A stretch of 64,000 bases of DNA from Paraburkholderia sp. BL23I1N1 (GCF_003610295.1 NZ_RAPV01000001.1:868001-932000), one strand, 5' to 3'; numbered from the stretch's first letter, positions 26,025-35,705 are shown. Notes: generated from the sequence alone by a model not told the origin. Translations and numbers: made by a program.

Positions 26025-26824
26025 TGCGACGCTCCCGCCGTTTCCTGCGAGGTTTCGCGCGAAGAATTTTGCGAAGATTCGCGATTTCCCCGTGTGCCTC
26101 GCCCAAATCGCGACGACGACAGCAGGACACCGATTGCCACGCCCGCGAACACGGCGCCGAGCAGGCCGAGCTTGTACGGCCATGCCTGCCAGAAGAAGGC
26201 CAATGTGCCCGCGGTGACGGCCGCCACGATATAGCGCAGCGCGACGAGTTGCGGCACGACGATCGCAATGAAGGTGGCGACCATCGCGAAATCGAGTCCG
26301 AGCGACTGCAAACCCGGAAAGGCCGCGCCGAACAGCAGGCCGGCGACGGTCCAGAGCTGCCAGTTCAGGTACATCGCCAGACCTGCGCCAAAGAAGTAGT
26401 GCGGGCCAACCGTGCCGGGCTCGCGATGCCGGTAGTGTTCCCACGCGACCGCGAAGACTTCGTCGGTGAGCAGTGCGCCGAGTGCCCAGCGCCAGCGCGG
26501 GGACAGATGCGCGACATACGGCGCGAGCGTCGCGCTGTACAGCACGTGACGCAGGTTGACGACGAGCGTGGTTGCCCAGATCACCGCAAAACTTGCGTGG
26601 CCGGCGATCAGGCCCAGCGCGATGAATTGCGCGGAGCCGGCGAACACGACAAGCGACATCAACTGCCCGTGCCATAGATGCAGCGGGCCGGACGCGACCA
26701 GGGTGCCGAAGATCACGCCGAAGGGCGCCGCGCCGACCATCATGGGGATGATGTCGCGCGCGCCGGCGGTGAATTCTTTTAAATGGCCTGTGCCTGAGGG
26801 CTGGCCGGGATTGGAATGGGTCAA
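26021..26824 (-). CDS. azlC: AzlC family branched-chain amino acid exporter subunit
   Basis: 267 aa inner-membrane protein. The AzlC core is clear: GARDIIPMMVGAAPFGVIFGTLVASGPL, FAGSAQFIALGLI and NLRHVLYSATLAPYV. With AzlD it exports leucine/isoleucine/valine or analogues. The start is TTG at 26824, chosen because AAGGAGG lies 6 bases upstream; no ATG fits. An unusual Ser/Arg/Glu-rich tail of about 30 residues follows the last membrane segment. An AraC-family gene lies 236 bp upstream on the same strand. Confidence 0.9.
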   Translation of the reverse strand: MTHSNPGQPSGTGHLKEFTAGARDIIPMMVGAAPFGVIFGTLVASGPLHLWHGQLMSLVVFAGSAQFIALGLIAGHASFAVIWATTLVVNLRHVLYSATLAPYVAHLSPRWRWALGALLTDEVFAVAWEHYRHREPGTVGPHYFFGAGLAMYLNWQLWTVAGLLFGAAFPGLQSLGLDFAMVATFIAIVVPQLVALRYIVAAVTAGTLAFFWQAWPYKLGLLGAVFAGVAIGVLLSSSRFGRGTRGNRESSQNSSRETSQETAGASQ

Positions 26825-27060
26825 TCTTGCCTCCTTGATGCGGGAAGCATAGCGAGTGGAGGTGGGCGGGGCTTGTACGTTCTTGCGGTGGGTGCGCAGA
26901 TGTCGTGGCCGATGGTTGTGGACGGCCGAGACGGTGCAATTTGCGAGGCGGCTGGCGGTGGGGCGAATCGGAGGCGCCTCAAAAGAGGTGGGTCCGGAGA
27001 TTGCATTGCCGAACTGCCAGCACGGGGTGCTGGCGTCCTATCTTCCCGCGAATCCTGCCC

Positions 27061-27888
27061 TTAACCGTCTTGCCAACGTCCCGGCGGCACGCCGAACATG
27101 CGCCGGAAATGCCGCGTGAAATGGCTCTGGTCCGTGAAGCCGCTGGCCGCGGCGACATCCGTCACGGAAACACCCGCTCGTAAAGGTGCGAGTGCGCGTT
27201 GCAAGCGCACCTGGTTGCGCCACGCATGCGGCGGCAAGCCGGTTGTTTGTGTGAATAGGCGTGCGGCGTGAAATGGCGACAGTCCCGCCGCCTGTGCTAC
27301 TTCAGCCAGCGTGACGGGCTCCGCGAGGTCACCCGTCAAGCGCTCCTGCATGGTTGCGATGCGGGCGTCGTCGGCGGCGAGGCGCGTCGGTTCCGGTTGC
27401 GTTTGCGAGTAGCGAACCAGCAAGGTGGACAACGCGTCGAGCATCGCGGCCTCGGCGGCGAGCGGATCGTCGCCGGCTTCCAGCAGACGGTGCGCACGCG
27501 CCAGCCGCTGCGCCAGATCGGGATCGCGGATCACGCCCGGCGCAAACCACGGCAAGGCTTGTGACTGGCCGGCGACCTCGTTGGCAAGCTCGTGGAGGAA
27601 TGCCACCGGCGCATACATCACGCGATACCGCCAGCCTGCCTCGACAGCCTTCGACCCCGTGTGCAACTCGCCGGGATTGATGATCGGCACGCTGCCCGCT
27701 TCGGCGACATAGTCCGAGCCGCGATAACGATAGCCCTCGGCACCCGCGACAATCACCGGAATCGTGTACGCATCGTGCCAATGCGGCGCGAACTCGTGAT
27801 CGTGATATTCGGCCGTGAGCAGATCCGCGCCGGGCAGAAGCGGCGTACGCCAGTAGCGGGCGGAATCCTGGAAGCGATGGGCTGTCAT
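27061..27888 (-). CDS. AraC family transcriptional regulator
   Basis: 275 aa. An N-terminal cupin-like sensing domain (about 20-100: HDHEFAPHWHDAYTIPVIVAGAEGYRYRG) is followed by a C-terminal AraC domain with two HTHs (LAEVAQAAGLSPFHAARLFTQ and VTDVAAASGFTDQSHFTRHFRRMFGVPPGRW). This is the AraC group often paired with amino-acid exporters, which fits the azlCD genes just downstream. ATG at 27888; the ribosome site is not strong. Confidence 0.9.
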   Translation of the reverse strand: MTAHRFQDSARYWRTPLLPGADLLTAEYHDHEFAPHWHDAYTIPVIVAGAEGYRYRGSDYVAEAGSVPIINPGELHTGSKAVEAGWRYRVMYAPVAFLHELANEVAGQSQALPWFAPGVIRDPDLAQRLARAHRLLEAGDDPLAAEAAMLDALSTLLVRYSQTQPEPTRLAADDARIATMQERLTGDLAEPVTLAEVAQAAGLSPFHAARLFTQTTGLPPHAWRNQVRLQRALAPLRAGVSVTDVAAASGFTDQSHFTRHFRRMFGVPPGRWQDG

Positions 27889-28005
27889 GGTGAACGTCGG
27901 GCGATCTGGCGGTCCGGCAGGGTTCTTCAGTGTAGCGCGCAGTGGCTGCAGCCGGTGCGACTGCGTGGCCGCCTTTGCGCAGTGAGTTTTGCCGTAGGAC
28001 GGCGA

Positions 28006-28482
28006 TTATTTGACGGGGATCGTCGTGCCGGCCGGTATCGGCACGGCGCTCACACCGTTTTTCGCGCTGCCGCTGACGATGCGGTCGCTGTAGGTCATGT
28101 ACACCAGCGTGTTGCGCTTCGCGTCGACAATCCGTACCACATGCAGCGATTTGAAAATTAGCGACATGCTCACGGAGAACACGTCGGCCTGCTTTTTCAC
28201 CGGTCCTGTGAAGCGAATTTCGCCGACCTGACGGCAGGCAATCGACGCTTCGGTCGGATCTTCGGCGATGCCGAGCGTGCCCTTGACGCCGCCGGTGCGC
28301 GCCCGCGACACGTAACAGGTCACGCCCTGGACGAGCGGATCGTCATAGGCCTCGACGACTACGCGGTCGGAACCTGTCACGCGGAAGTTGGTGTTGACGC
28401 TGCCGACTTCTTCGCTGTGTGCCGGAGACAGCAGCAGGGCGGTAGTGACGGCAAGCGCGATGCGCAGCAAGGTCGATTTCAT
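28006..28482 (-). CDS. creA: CreA family periplasmic protein
   Basis: 158 aa. A signal peptide (ending PAHS) precedes the CreA domain: EEVGSVNTNFRVTGSDRVVVEAYDDPLVQGVTCYVSRARTGG and SIACRQVG, with two conserved Cys. Widespread protein of unknown function, named for its place beside creBCD in E. coli; here it is alone. ATG at 28482; an upstream start at 28545 would break the signal. Confidence 0.9.
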   Translation of the reverse strand: MKSTLLRIALAVTTALLLSPAHSEEVGSVNTNFRVTGSDRVVVEAYDDPLVQGVTCYVSRARTGGVKGTLGIAEDPTEASIACRQVGEIRFTGPVKKQADVFSVSMSLIFKSLHVVRIVDAKRNTLVYMTYSDRIVSGSAKNGVSAVPIPAGTTIPVK

Positions 28483-28700
28483 GAGATGGCCGGGAATGAG
28501 CGTTTGGGTTGGGCGCGAGAGGGTGTTGCGCCGGTAAAACACCATCGTATATCGGTGTGCTCGTTAGAGGGTCAGTGCAGTTGTCCCGGGGTCATGGGTG
28601 ATCTCCTGGCCGGAACGAATGGTCGTTCCCCGACACCGCTATTCGATCCGGCGTTGAAGCACATCAGACCAGAACGCTAAGGGTAAAACGCCAAGCCAAA

Positions 28701-28728
28701 ACAAAAAGGCCCGCACGAATGCGGGCCT
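28701..28728 (-). terminator. Terminator after the tRNA-Asn genes
   Basis: Read on the minus strand GGCCCGC (28727-28721) pairs with GCGGGCC (28714-28708), followed by T5. It lies 12 bp past the CCA end of the second tRNA-Asn. Confidence 0.85.
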
Positions 28729-28739
28729 TCCAAATTTTT

Positions 28740-28815
28740 TGGCTCCTCGACCTGGGCTCGAACCAGGGACCTACGGATTAACAGTCCGGCGCTCTACCGA
28801 CTGAGCTATCGAGGA
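28740..28815 (-). tRNA. tRNA-Asn (GTT)
   Basis: 76 nt with encoded CCA. The acceptor pair TCCTCGA/TCGAGGA closes the cloverleaf; the D-arm is TAGCTCAGTCGGTAGAGC, the anticodon loop CTGTTAA has anticodon GTT, and the T-loop is GGTTCGAGCCC. Identical in sequence to the copy at 28878-28953. Confidence 0.98.
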
Positions 28816-28839
28816 ACAGCAGTACAACTTGATCTACAT

Positions 28840-28869
28840 AAAAAAGCCCGTATTGGTTAACGGGCTTTT
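28840..28869. terminator. Hairpin between the two tRNA-Asn genes
   Basis: GCCCGT (28846-28851) and ACGGGC (28860-28865) with A5 and T4 flanks. It could stop or process the transcript between the duplicated tRNAs. Confidence 0.7.
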
Positions 28870-28877
28870 GCAATTCT

Positions 28878-28953
28878 TGGCTCCTCGACCTGGGCTCGAA
28901 CCAGGGACCTACGGATTAACAGTCCGGCGCTCTACCGACTGAGCTATCGAGGA
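28878..28953 (-). tRNA. tRNA-Asn (GTT), duplicate copy
   Basis: 76 nt with encoded CCA and the same sequence, anticodon GTT and arms as the copy 62 bp downstream. A tandem duplication; both look functional. Confidence 0.98.
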
Positions 28954-29070
28954 ACAGAACAACAAACAGCAGAGAAACGAAATTGTAGGGGCAGCTCAGG
29001 CACCTGTCAATACCTTGCGTACATCTCGAATTGCGTCAGATTCGGCAAGGCGGGAGGCAGGTTACGCCGC

Positions 29071-29394
29071 TCAACGTGCGAGCAGGGCCAGCTTTTCCTT
29101 CACGTCCTTGAATTCGTCGGCTTCAGGCAGCGGCGCCTTAGTCTTGGTGATGCTCGGCCAGTTCTTCGCCAGATCGGCATTCAGCTCGATGAAGTTCTGC
29201 TGGTCGCCCGGCACGTCTTCTTCGGCATAAATGGCATTCACCGGGCACTCGGCCACGCACACGGCGCAGTCGATGCATTCATCGGGGTCGATCGCGAGGA
29301 AGTTGGGACCTTCGCGAAAGCAGTCCACCGGGCACACATCGACGCAGTCGGTATAGCGGCACTTGATGCAGCTTTCGGTCACAACGTGAGTCAT
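29071..29394 (-). CDS. fdxA: 7Fe-8S ferredoxin FdxA
   Basis: 107 aa soluble electron carrier. It has the FdxA pattern [18 protein letters not shown], giving the 3Fe-4S and 4Fe-4S ligands, and a second cluster motif [17 protein letters not shown], with the long C-terminal tail typical of Azotobacter-type 7Fe ferredoxins ([19 protein letters not shown]). ATG at 29394. It diverges from pncB. Confidence 0.95.
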   Translation of the reverse strand: MTHVVTESCIKCRYTDCVDVCPVDCFREGPNFLAIDPDECIDCAVCVAECPVNAIYAEEDVPGDQQNFIELNADLAKNWPSITKTKAPLPEADEFKDVKEKLALLAR

Positions 29395-29672
29395 TCAGGC
29401 AGCTCCTGCATGCAGAATCAGGGAAGGCGAAACGCCAAAAGCGGTATTGTAACGTAACGTCAAGAGCCGCATACGGCATCGGGCAACGGCTTTTATACGT
29501 TTTCGTGATTAGTTTATGGCGTCCGGCACAGCGCCCGCCGGCGCGCTGAATCCGGGCGCATTCGGGTAACATGCGTCAGGTCGGCGCGCACGGGGCGCGC
29601 CGACCGCGCATGGGTTGACGCGGTTGGTCGAGCCAGGCTTTCCGTTTTTCTTGCAGTCCAGTTCGCACCATC

Positions 29673-30869
29673 ATGATTATTACTTCGCTGCTCGACACCG
29701 ATCTGTACAAGTTCACGATGATGCAAGTGGTGTTGCATCACTTTCCCGCGGCGAATGTCGAGTACCGGTTTCGCTGCCGCACGCCGAATGTCGACCTCGT
29801 GCCGTACATCGGCGAGATTCGCGATGAAGTGCGCAAGCTCTGCGATCTGCGCTTCACCGACGACGAGCTCGATTATCTGCGGCGCATGCGCTTCATCAAG
29901 GGCGACTTCATCGAGTTCCTCGCGCTGTTTCATCTGAACGAGAAATACATTTCGATCGAACCGTCGCCGAAGGGCAATGGCGAAATCGACATCGAGATCA
30001 AGGGGCCGTGGCTGCACACGATCCTGTTTGAGATCCCGATGCTCGCGATCGTCAACGAGGTGTACTTCCGCAACACCCAGCAAAAGCCCGATTACAGCGA
30101 AGGGCGCGGCCGTCTCGTCGAGAAGATCAAGCTGCTGGGCGCGCGCCCGGAATTCGCCGACTGCAAGATCGCCGACTATGGCACGCGCCGCCGCTTCTCG
30201 AAGCAATGGCACGAAGAAGTGATCCTCACGCTGAAAGATGGCTTGGGCGAACAATTCGCCGGCACCAGCAACGTCTTCTACGCGATGAAGCACAGCCTCA
30301 CGCCGCTCGGCACTATGGCGCATGAATACCTGCAGGCGTGTCAGGCGCTCGGTCCGCGGCTGCGCGATTCGCAAATCTACGGCTTCGAAATGTGGGCCAA
30401 GGAGTATCGCGGCGACCTGGGTATCGCGCTGTCGGACGTGTACGGCATGGAGGCGTTCCTGCGCGACTTCGACATGTACTTCTGCAAGCTGTTCGACGGC
30501 GCGCGCCACGATTCCGGCGATCCGTTCGACTGGGGCGAACGCCTGCTCAAGCACTACGAGGCGAACCGGTGCGACCCGCGCACCAAGATCCTCGTGTTCT
30601 CCGACGCGCTCGACATTCCGAAGGTGCTGCAACTGTACGAGCGTTTCCGTGGCCGCTGCAAGCTGGCATTCGGTGTAGGAACCAATCTGACAAACGACCT
30701 GGGCTACAACCCGTTGCAGATCGTCATCAAGATGGTTCGCTGCAACGGTCAGCCAGTGGCGAAGCTGTCGGATTCGCCGGGCAAGAACATGTGCGAAGAC
30801 AAGGCCTATCTCGCGTATCTGCGCCAGGTGTTCGGCATTGCGCAGCCCGAGGAGGACGCTGCGAAGTAA
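29673..30869 (+). CDS. pncB: Nicotinate phosphoribosyltransferase
   Basis: Makes nicotinate mononucleotide from nicotinate and PRPP (NAD salvage), ATP-assisted, cytoplasmic. 398 aa, the normal length. [25 protein letters not shown] is the family start; [37 protein letters not shown] (carrying the autophosphorylated-His region), RHDSGDP and [12 protein letters not shown] are all present. The ATG has only a weak ribosome site. The next gene, a LUD protein, follows after 148 bp. Confidence 0.96.
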   Translation: MIITSLLDTDLYKFTMMQVVLHHFPAANVEYRFRCRTPNVDLVPYIGEIRDEVRKLCDLRFTDDELDYLRRMRFIKGDFIEFLALFHLNEKYISIEPSPKGNGEIDIEIKGPWLHTILFEIPMLAIVNEVYFRNTQQKPDYSEGRGRLVEKIKLLGARPEFADCKIADYGTRRRFSKQWHEEVILTLKDGLGEQFAGTSNVFYAMKHSLTPLGTMAHEYLQACQALGPRLRDSQIYGFEMWAKEYRGDLGIALSDVYGMEAFLRDFDMYFCKLFDGARHDSGDPFDWGERLLKHYEANRCDPRTKILVFSDALDIPKVLQLYERFRGRCKLAFGVGTNLTNDLGYNPLQIVIKMVRCNGQPVAKLSDSPGKNMCEDKAYLAYLRQVFGIAQPEEDAAK

Positions 30870-30929
30870 CGCGGCGCCTGCTCGGATATTGCCGGAATAT
30901 CGCGCAGGCCGTGTGCCCGATACGCGGCA

Positions 30930-30947
30930 CCTGGCCGTTCGGCCAGG
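30930..30947. repeat. Perfect hairpin CCTGGCC-GTTC-GGCCAGG
   Basis: Perfect 7-bp arms and a GTTC loop between pncB and the LUD gene, 23 bp before a TATAAT. A very similar hairpin lies before rpmF (49498-49517). Confidence 0.5.
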
Positions 30948-30970
30948 GTGGTCGCGCGCAGGGCGGCCGG

Positions 30971-30976
30971 TATAAT
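30971..30976 (+). promoter_or_regulatory. TATAAT -10 element before the LUD gene
   Basis: A perfect TATAAT 41 bp before the ATG at 31018; no clear -35. Suggests the LUD gene has its own promoter rather than only pncB read-through. Confidence 0.4.
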
Positions 30977-31017
30977 CCTCGCCATATCGCACGGCTGTCG
31001 ACACGAGGATTTCGCAT

Positions 31018-31680
31018 ATGGATACATCGATTGCCCTCCGTAATATCCTGGCGCGCATCCGCGCGGCGCAGGGGCGCGAACCCGAGCCGTCCGCTTCCGA
31101 ACGCGAGGCGGCCGAGGATTATCTGGCGCGCCATCCGCCGGGCCCGCGCCCGGAAATGCCGGCCGATCTGACCACGCGCTTCATTGAAGAAGCGCAAAAA
31201 ATGGCCACCACGGTCGATACGGTCGAAACGCTGAGCGAGGTGCCTGCCGCCGCGTATCGCTACCTCACTGAACACGCTTTGCCGCTGCAGGCGATTGCAT
31301 GGCAAGCGCTGCAAGATCTGCATTGGGCCGAAGCCGGCCTCAACGTCGAATTTCGCAAGCCTGAAGACGGCGACGTGGTCGGGCTCACCGGTTGCTTCTG
31401 CGCGACCGCGGAGACCGGCACGCTCGTTCTGCTATCCGGGCCGCAAACCTATGCATCGGCCGGCTTGCTGCCGGAAACGCACATTGCGATCGTGCCGGCT
31501 TCGCGCATTGTCTCCGGACATGAAGAGGCGTTCGGCCTGATCCGTAGTGAACGCGGCGAACTTCCGCGTGCGGTCAATTTCATCTCCGGGCCGTCGCGCA
31601 CTGGGGATATCGAACAGACTATCGTGCTTGGCGCACATGGACCGTACCGGGTGCATGTGATCGTCGTACGTGGCGCCTGA
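31018..31680 (+). CDS. LUD-domain protein, LutC/YkgG-like, without LutAB neighbours
   Basis: 220 aa. The C-terminal LUD/YkgG core is clear: ATAETGTLVLLSGP and LPETHIAIVPASRIVSGHEEAF, then FISGPSRTGDIEQTIVLGAHGPYRVHVIVVRG. LutC normally works with LutA and LutB (FeS proteins) to oxidise L-lactate; neither is in this window, so the role here is open. The ATG follows CGAGGATTTCGCAT. It lies between pncB and the NhaD-type antiporter. Confidence 0.85.
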   Translation: MDTSIALRNILARIRAAQGREPEPSASEREAAEDYLARHPPGPRPEMPADLTTRFIEEAQKMATTVDTVETLSEVPAAAYRYLTEHALPLQAIAWQALQDLHWAEAGLNVEFRKPEDGDVVGLTGCFCATAETGTLVLLSGPQTYASAGLLPETHIAIVPASRIVSGHEEAFGLIRSERGELPRAVNFISGPSRTGDIEQTIVLGAHGPYRVHVIVVRGA

Positions 31681-31744
31681 GCGCGGCGAGCGGCTGGGTC
31701 TCCCGTCGCGCGTCGTTACTCGTGCAAACAAGGACTTCAAGAAT

Positions 31745-33172
31745 ATGAAACGACATGCCGTGTGGGCGAGCATGATGCTCGCCGCTGCTCTGACGCTGGC
31801 CGGATGGCCTCAACTTGCATCGGCGGCCACGCTTGACGGCGCGACCTTGTCGGCGCTGTGGGGCTTGCCCTTTGCAGGTGTGCTGTTGTCGATCGCGGTG
31901 TTTCCGTTGGTCGCGCCGGCATTCTGGCATCACCATTTCGGCAAGATCGCGGTAGCGTGGGCGTTGCTGTTTCTGGTGCCGTTTGCGCTGACGTTCGGGA
32001 CGGGCGTTGCATTCGGTACGCTGGTCCATGCGGTGCTCGAAGAATACATTCCGTTCATCGTATTGCTGGCGGCGCTTTATACGGTCGCAGGCGGCATCTG
32101 TGTGCGCGGCAATCTGCATGGCACGCCGCGGCTCAATACCGGCATTCTCGCGCTCGGCACCCTGTTGGCCAGCATCATGGGTACGACCGGTGCGGCGATG
32201 CTGCTGATCCGCCCGTTGCTGCGCGCTAACGACAACCGCAAGCACGTCGTTCATGTGGTGGTGTTCTTCATCTTTCTGGTAGCAAACGCGGGCGGCTCGT
32301 TGTCGCCGCTTGGCGACCCGCCGCTTTTTCTCGGCTTCCTGCAGGGTGTCAGTTTCTTCTGGACCACCACGCATCTGGCGCTGCCGATGCTGTTCGTCTG
32401 CGTGGTGCTGCTCGTCGCGTTCTATGCCTTGGATTCGTTCTATTTTCATCGGCGTGAAGAAGAGCGTTCGCGCTTTCTCGATCCGACGCCGGATTCGTCT
32501 CCGCTGGGTGTCGACGGCAAGATCAACTTCGTGCTTCTCGCGGCCGTGATTGCACTGGTATTGATGAGCGGACTCTGGAAGCCGGGCGTCGAGTTCGATG
32601 TCTTCGGTACGCACGTCGCGTTGCAAAATGCCGTGCGCGATGTCGCGCTGCTCGGCGTCACCTTGCTCTCGCTGGTGTTGACGCCGCGCGCGGCACGCGC
32701 GGGCAATGACTTCAACTGGGCACCGATCGAAGAGGTCGCGAAACTGTTTGCCGGCATCTTCGTGACGATCGCGCCGGTCATCACGATCCTGCGTGCCGGC
32801 GAGTCGGGCGCGTTCGCCGGCATCGTCCACCTGGTCAACCCTGCTGGCCAGCCGCACGACTTGATGTATTTCTGGGCAACCGGCCTGCTATCGTCATTTC
32901 TCGACAATGCGCCGACGTACCTAGTGTTCTTCAACCTGGCCGGCGGCGACGCGCAGACGCTGATGACCACTGGCGCTTCCACGCTTGCGGCGATCTCCGC
33001 CGGCGCGGTCTTCATGGGCGCCAACACGTATATCGGCAATGCCCCGAACTTCATGGTGAAAGCGATCGCGGAGTCGCGCGGCGTCCGCATGCCGAGCTTT
33101 TTTTCGTATCTCGGCTGGTCGGTTGTCGTGTTGATGCCGGTGTTTATCGTCGCCGGCTGGCTGTTTTTTTGA
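31745..33172 (+). CDS. nhaD: NhaD-type sodium:proton antiporter
   Basis: 475 aa inner-membrane protein of the IT/NhaD-CitM superfamily, about 12 segments after a signal-like first helix (MKRHAVWASMMLAAALTLAG). Motifs: FHHHFGKIAVAW-like loop (FWHHHFGKIAV), TGAAMLLIRPLLRAND, ANAGGSLSPLGDPPLFLGFL and FLDNAPTYLVFFNLAGGD, with GANTYIGNAPNFMVKAIAE, the typical pore residues. The start ATG at 31745 follows AAGGACTTCAAGAAT. It probably exports sodium in exchange for protons. Confidence 0.9.
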   Translation: MKRHAVWASMMLAAALTLAGWPQLASAATLDGATLSALWGLPFAGVLLSIAVFPLVAPAFWHHHFGKIAVAWALLFLVPFALTFGTGVAFGTLVHAVLEEYIPFIVLLAALYTVAGGICVRGNLHGTPRLNTGILALGTLLASIMGTTGAAMLLIRPLLRANDNRKHVVHVVVFFIFLVANAGGSLSPLGDPPLFLGFLQGVSFFWTTTHLALPMLFVCVVLLVAFYALDSFYFHRREEERSRFLDPTPDSSPLGVDGKINFVLLAAVIALVLMSGLWKPGVEFDVFGTHVALQNAVRDVALLGVTLLSLVLTPRAARAGNDFNWAPIEEVAKLFAGIFVTIAPVITILRAGESGAFAGIVHLVNPAGQPHDLMYFWATGLLSSFLDNAPTYLVFFNLAGGDAQTLMTTGASTLAAISAGAVFMGANTYIGNAPNFMVKAIAESRGVRMPSFFSYLGWSVVVLMPVFIVAGWLFF

Positions 33173-33239
33173 CGCCGGGTTTCACGCCTGTTTCTGACGC
33201 CGAGGCCATAGAACTCGACGCGCTATTCGGAGAATTGCA

Positions 33240-34229
33240 ATGAAGAAGATCCTCGTCGCCCGCCCGATCTTTCCCGATGTGATCGAACGGCTCAAACAGT
33301 ATTTCGACGTCGACTGGCACCAGGGCGACGTGCTGCCCGTAGACGAACTGACGCGCCGTCTCGTGGATAAGGACGGCGCACTGACCGCGGGAGATCCGGT
33401 CGGTGCAGCGGTACTCGCCGCGGCGCCGCGTCTGCGCGTGGTGTCGAACATGGCGGTGGGCTATAACAACTTCGACATGGCCGCGTTCAACGCGGCGAAC
33501 GTACTCGGTACCAATACGCCAGACGTGCTGAACGAATCGACCGCGGATTTCGGCTGGGCGCTGATGATGGCCGCGGCACGCCGTATGGCCGAATCGGAGC
33601 ATTGGCTGCGCGCGGGGAAATGGCAGAAATGGACCTATGACGGTTTCCTCGGCACGGACATCTACGGCTCGACACTCGGCGTGATCGGCATGGGCCGGAT
33701 CGGGCAGGCGCTGGCGCGTCGCGCGAAGGGCTTCAACATGCAGGTGATCTACCACAACCGTTCGCGCGTCGCACCGGAGATCGAAGCGGAGTTGAACGCG
33801 GAATATGCGTCCAAGCAGGACCTGCTGAAACGCGCCGATCACGTGGTGCTCGTCCTGCCGTACACGAAGGAAAACCATCACACGATCGGCACCGCCGAAC
33901 TCGCGCAGATGAAGCCAACCGCAACGCTCACCAACATCGCACGCGGGGGCATCGTCGACGACGCGGCGCTGGTCAAGGCGCTACGCACGAAACAGATCGC
34001 CGCGGCGGGGCTGGATGTTTACGAAGGCGAACCGAATCTGAATCCGGATCTGCTGACGGTGCCGAATGTCGTCCTGACGCCGCACATCGCCAGCGCGACT
34101 GAAGCAACGCGCCGGGCCATGGCGAACCTCGCCGCAGACAATCTGATCGCGGCGCTGGGCGAAGGGCCGCGCGCCGGCCGGCCGCCGAATCCGATCAACC
34201 CCGACGTCATCGGCAAGGCGCGTTCATGA
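33240..34229 (+). CDS. D-2-hydroxyacid dehydrogenase (glyoxylate/2-ketogluconate reductase, GhrB-like)
   Basis: 329 aa, NAD(P)H-dependent reduction of glyoxylate, hydroxypyruvate or 2-ketogluconate. The nucleotide motif GVIGMGRIGQALARRAKGF is intact; catalytic Arg (NIARGGIVDDAALV), Glu (GLDVYEGEP) and His (LTPHIASAT) are present. VVSNMAVGYNNFD and NTPDVLNESTADFGWALM are typical of the GhrB/TkrA group. The ATG follows CGGAGAATTGCA. Its stop overlaps rmuC as ATGA. Confidence 0.9.
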   Translation: MKKILVARPIFPDVIERLKQYFDVDWHQGDVLPVDELTRRLVDKDGALTAGDPVGAAVLAAAPRLRVVSNMAVGYNNFDMAAFNAANVLGTNTPDVLNESTADFGWALMMAAARRMAESEHWLRAGKWQKWTYDGFLGTDIYGSTLGVIGMGRIGQALARRAKGFNMQVIYHNRSRVAPEIEAELNAEYASKQDLLKRADHVVLVLPYTKENHHTIGTAELAQMKPTATLTNIARGGIVDDAALVKALRTKQIAAAGLDVYEGEPNLNPDLLTVPNVVLTPHIASATEATRRAMANLAADNLIAALGEGPRAGRPPNPINPDVIGKARS

Positions 34230-35674
34230 CAATGATTCTGGTGGCGGCCGTTGCAGTGCTGGCGGTCGCCTTGGTCATCGCGTTGTCATTGCTGATGCGC
34301 GGCAATAGCCGCGCTGACGGAGACGAGCAGTTCGAGATTCTCAGCGAACGTATCGACGCGGCGGCAGATGCGCAGTCGCACGCCTATGAGCGGCTCGAGC
34401 GGCAGCTACGCAACGACATCACCGAAACGGCGCGCGTTTCGCGTACCGAGCAGAGCAGTGGCTTCGCGCACTTCCAGCAAACGCTGGCATCGCAATTCAG
34501 CAGTATGACGACGGTGCAGGGCGGCAAGATCGACGGTTTCGCGCAGCAACTCGACGCGGTCCGTCACAGCCTGCAGCAACAGGCGCAGCAGGCGCGCGAC
34601 GAGCAAGGGCGCACGCTCAAGCAGTTCGGCGAAACACTGACCTTGCAACTGGGGCAGCTCACCGAGGCGAACGATCGTCGGTTTGCCGAAGTGCGCGCGA
34701 CCATCGAGCAGCGGTTGAAAGATATCGAGGCGAACAACTCGACCAAGCTCGAAGAAATGCGCCGCACTGTCGACGAAAAATTGCACGCCACGCTTGAACA
34801 ACGCCTGGGCGAATCGTTCAAGCTGGTGTCGGACCGGCTGGAGCAAGTGCATCGCGGTCTCGGAGAAATGCAGACGCTGGCTGCGGGCGTCGGCGATCTG
34901 AAGAAGGTGCTGACCAACGTCAAAACGCGCGGCACCTGGGGCGAAGTGCAGCTCGAAGCGCTACTGGAACAACTGCTTACGGCGGACCAATACGCGAAGA
35001 ACGTCGCGACGGTGCCGAAGAGCGCCGACCGCGTCGAATTCGCGATCAAACTGCCGGGCCGTGCCGAGACGGGTGAATCGGCTACGCCGGTCTGGCTGCC
35101 GATCGACGCCAAGTTCCCGCGCGAAGACTACGAGCGGCTGATCGAGGCACAGGAACGTGCCGATTCTGTCGCCGTGGAAGAAGCGTCGCGCGCGCTCGAA
35201 GCGCGGATACGCGCTGAGGCGCGCACGATCGCGGAAAAGTATGTGTCGCCGCCGCACACCACGGATTTCGCGCTGCTGTTCCTGCCAACCGAAGGCCTGT
35301 ACGCGGAAGTCCTGCGTCGGCCCGGCCTGACGGATCTGCTGCAACGCGACTACCGTGTGACGATTGCCGGCCCGACCACGCTCACCGCGTTGCTCAATAG
35401 TTTACAGATGGGTTTTCGCACGCTCGCGATCGAGAGGCGGTCGAGCGAGGTATGGCAAGTGCTCGGCGCGGTGAAAACAGAGTTCGGCAAGTTCGGCGAC
35501 GTGCTGGCAAAAACCAAGGCGCAGCTTGAAACCGTGACGCGCTCGATCGAAGCCGCGGAAACACGCACTCGAGTCATGAATCGCAAGCTGCGTGACGTGG
35601 AGGCCTTGCCGGGCGAAGAAGCGAGCGGCTTGCTCGGCGATGCGCTATCGGGCGTGGATCCCGATGAGCAGTAG
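34226..35674 (+). CDS. rmuC: DNA recombination protein RmuC
   Basis: 482 aa. An N-terminal membrane anchor (MTMILVAAVAVLAVALVIALSLLM) precedes a long coiled coil (about 35-215, Gln/Glu-rich) and the RmuC nuclease-like domain (about 230-430: VKTRGTWGEVQLEALLEQLL, VWLPIDAKFPREDYERL, FLPTEGLYAEVLRRPGL). Thought to limit inversions at short repeats. The ATG overlaps the upstream stop, so expression is coupled to the dehydrogenase gene. Confidence 0.94.
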   Translation: MTMILVAAVAVLAVALVIALSLLMRGNSRADGDEQFEILSERIDAAADAQSHAYERLERQLRNDITETARVSRTEQSSGFAHFQQTLASQFSSMTTVQGGKIDGFAQQLDAVRHSLQQQAQQARDEQGRTLKQFGETLTLQLGQLTEANDRRFAEVRATIEQRLKDIEANNSTKLEEMRRTVDEKLHATLEQRLGESFKLVSDRLEQVHRGLGEMQTLAAGVGDLKKVLTNVKTRGTWGEVQLEALLEQLLTADQYAKNVATVPKSADRVEFAIKLPGRAETGESATPVWLPIDAKFPREDYERLIEAQERADSVAVEEASRALEARIRAEARTIAEKYVSPPHTTDFALLFLPTEGLYAEVLRRPGLTDLLQRDYRVTIAGPTTLTALLNSLQMGFRTLAIERRSSEVWQVLGAVKTEFGKFGDVLAKTKAQLETVTRSIEAAETRTRVMNRKLRDVEALPGEEASGLLGDALSGVDPDEQ

Positions 35675-35705
35675 AGGACACTAGAGACGGACGGGGTTGT
35701 CCGGA

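Noticed and set aside
28740..28953. Integration site or prophage next to the duplicated tRNA-Asn genes
   Set aside because: Neither an integrase nor a direct repeat of the tRNA 3' end beyond the duplicated gene itself is present; flanking genes are ordinary.
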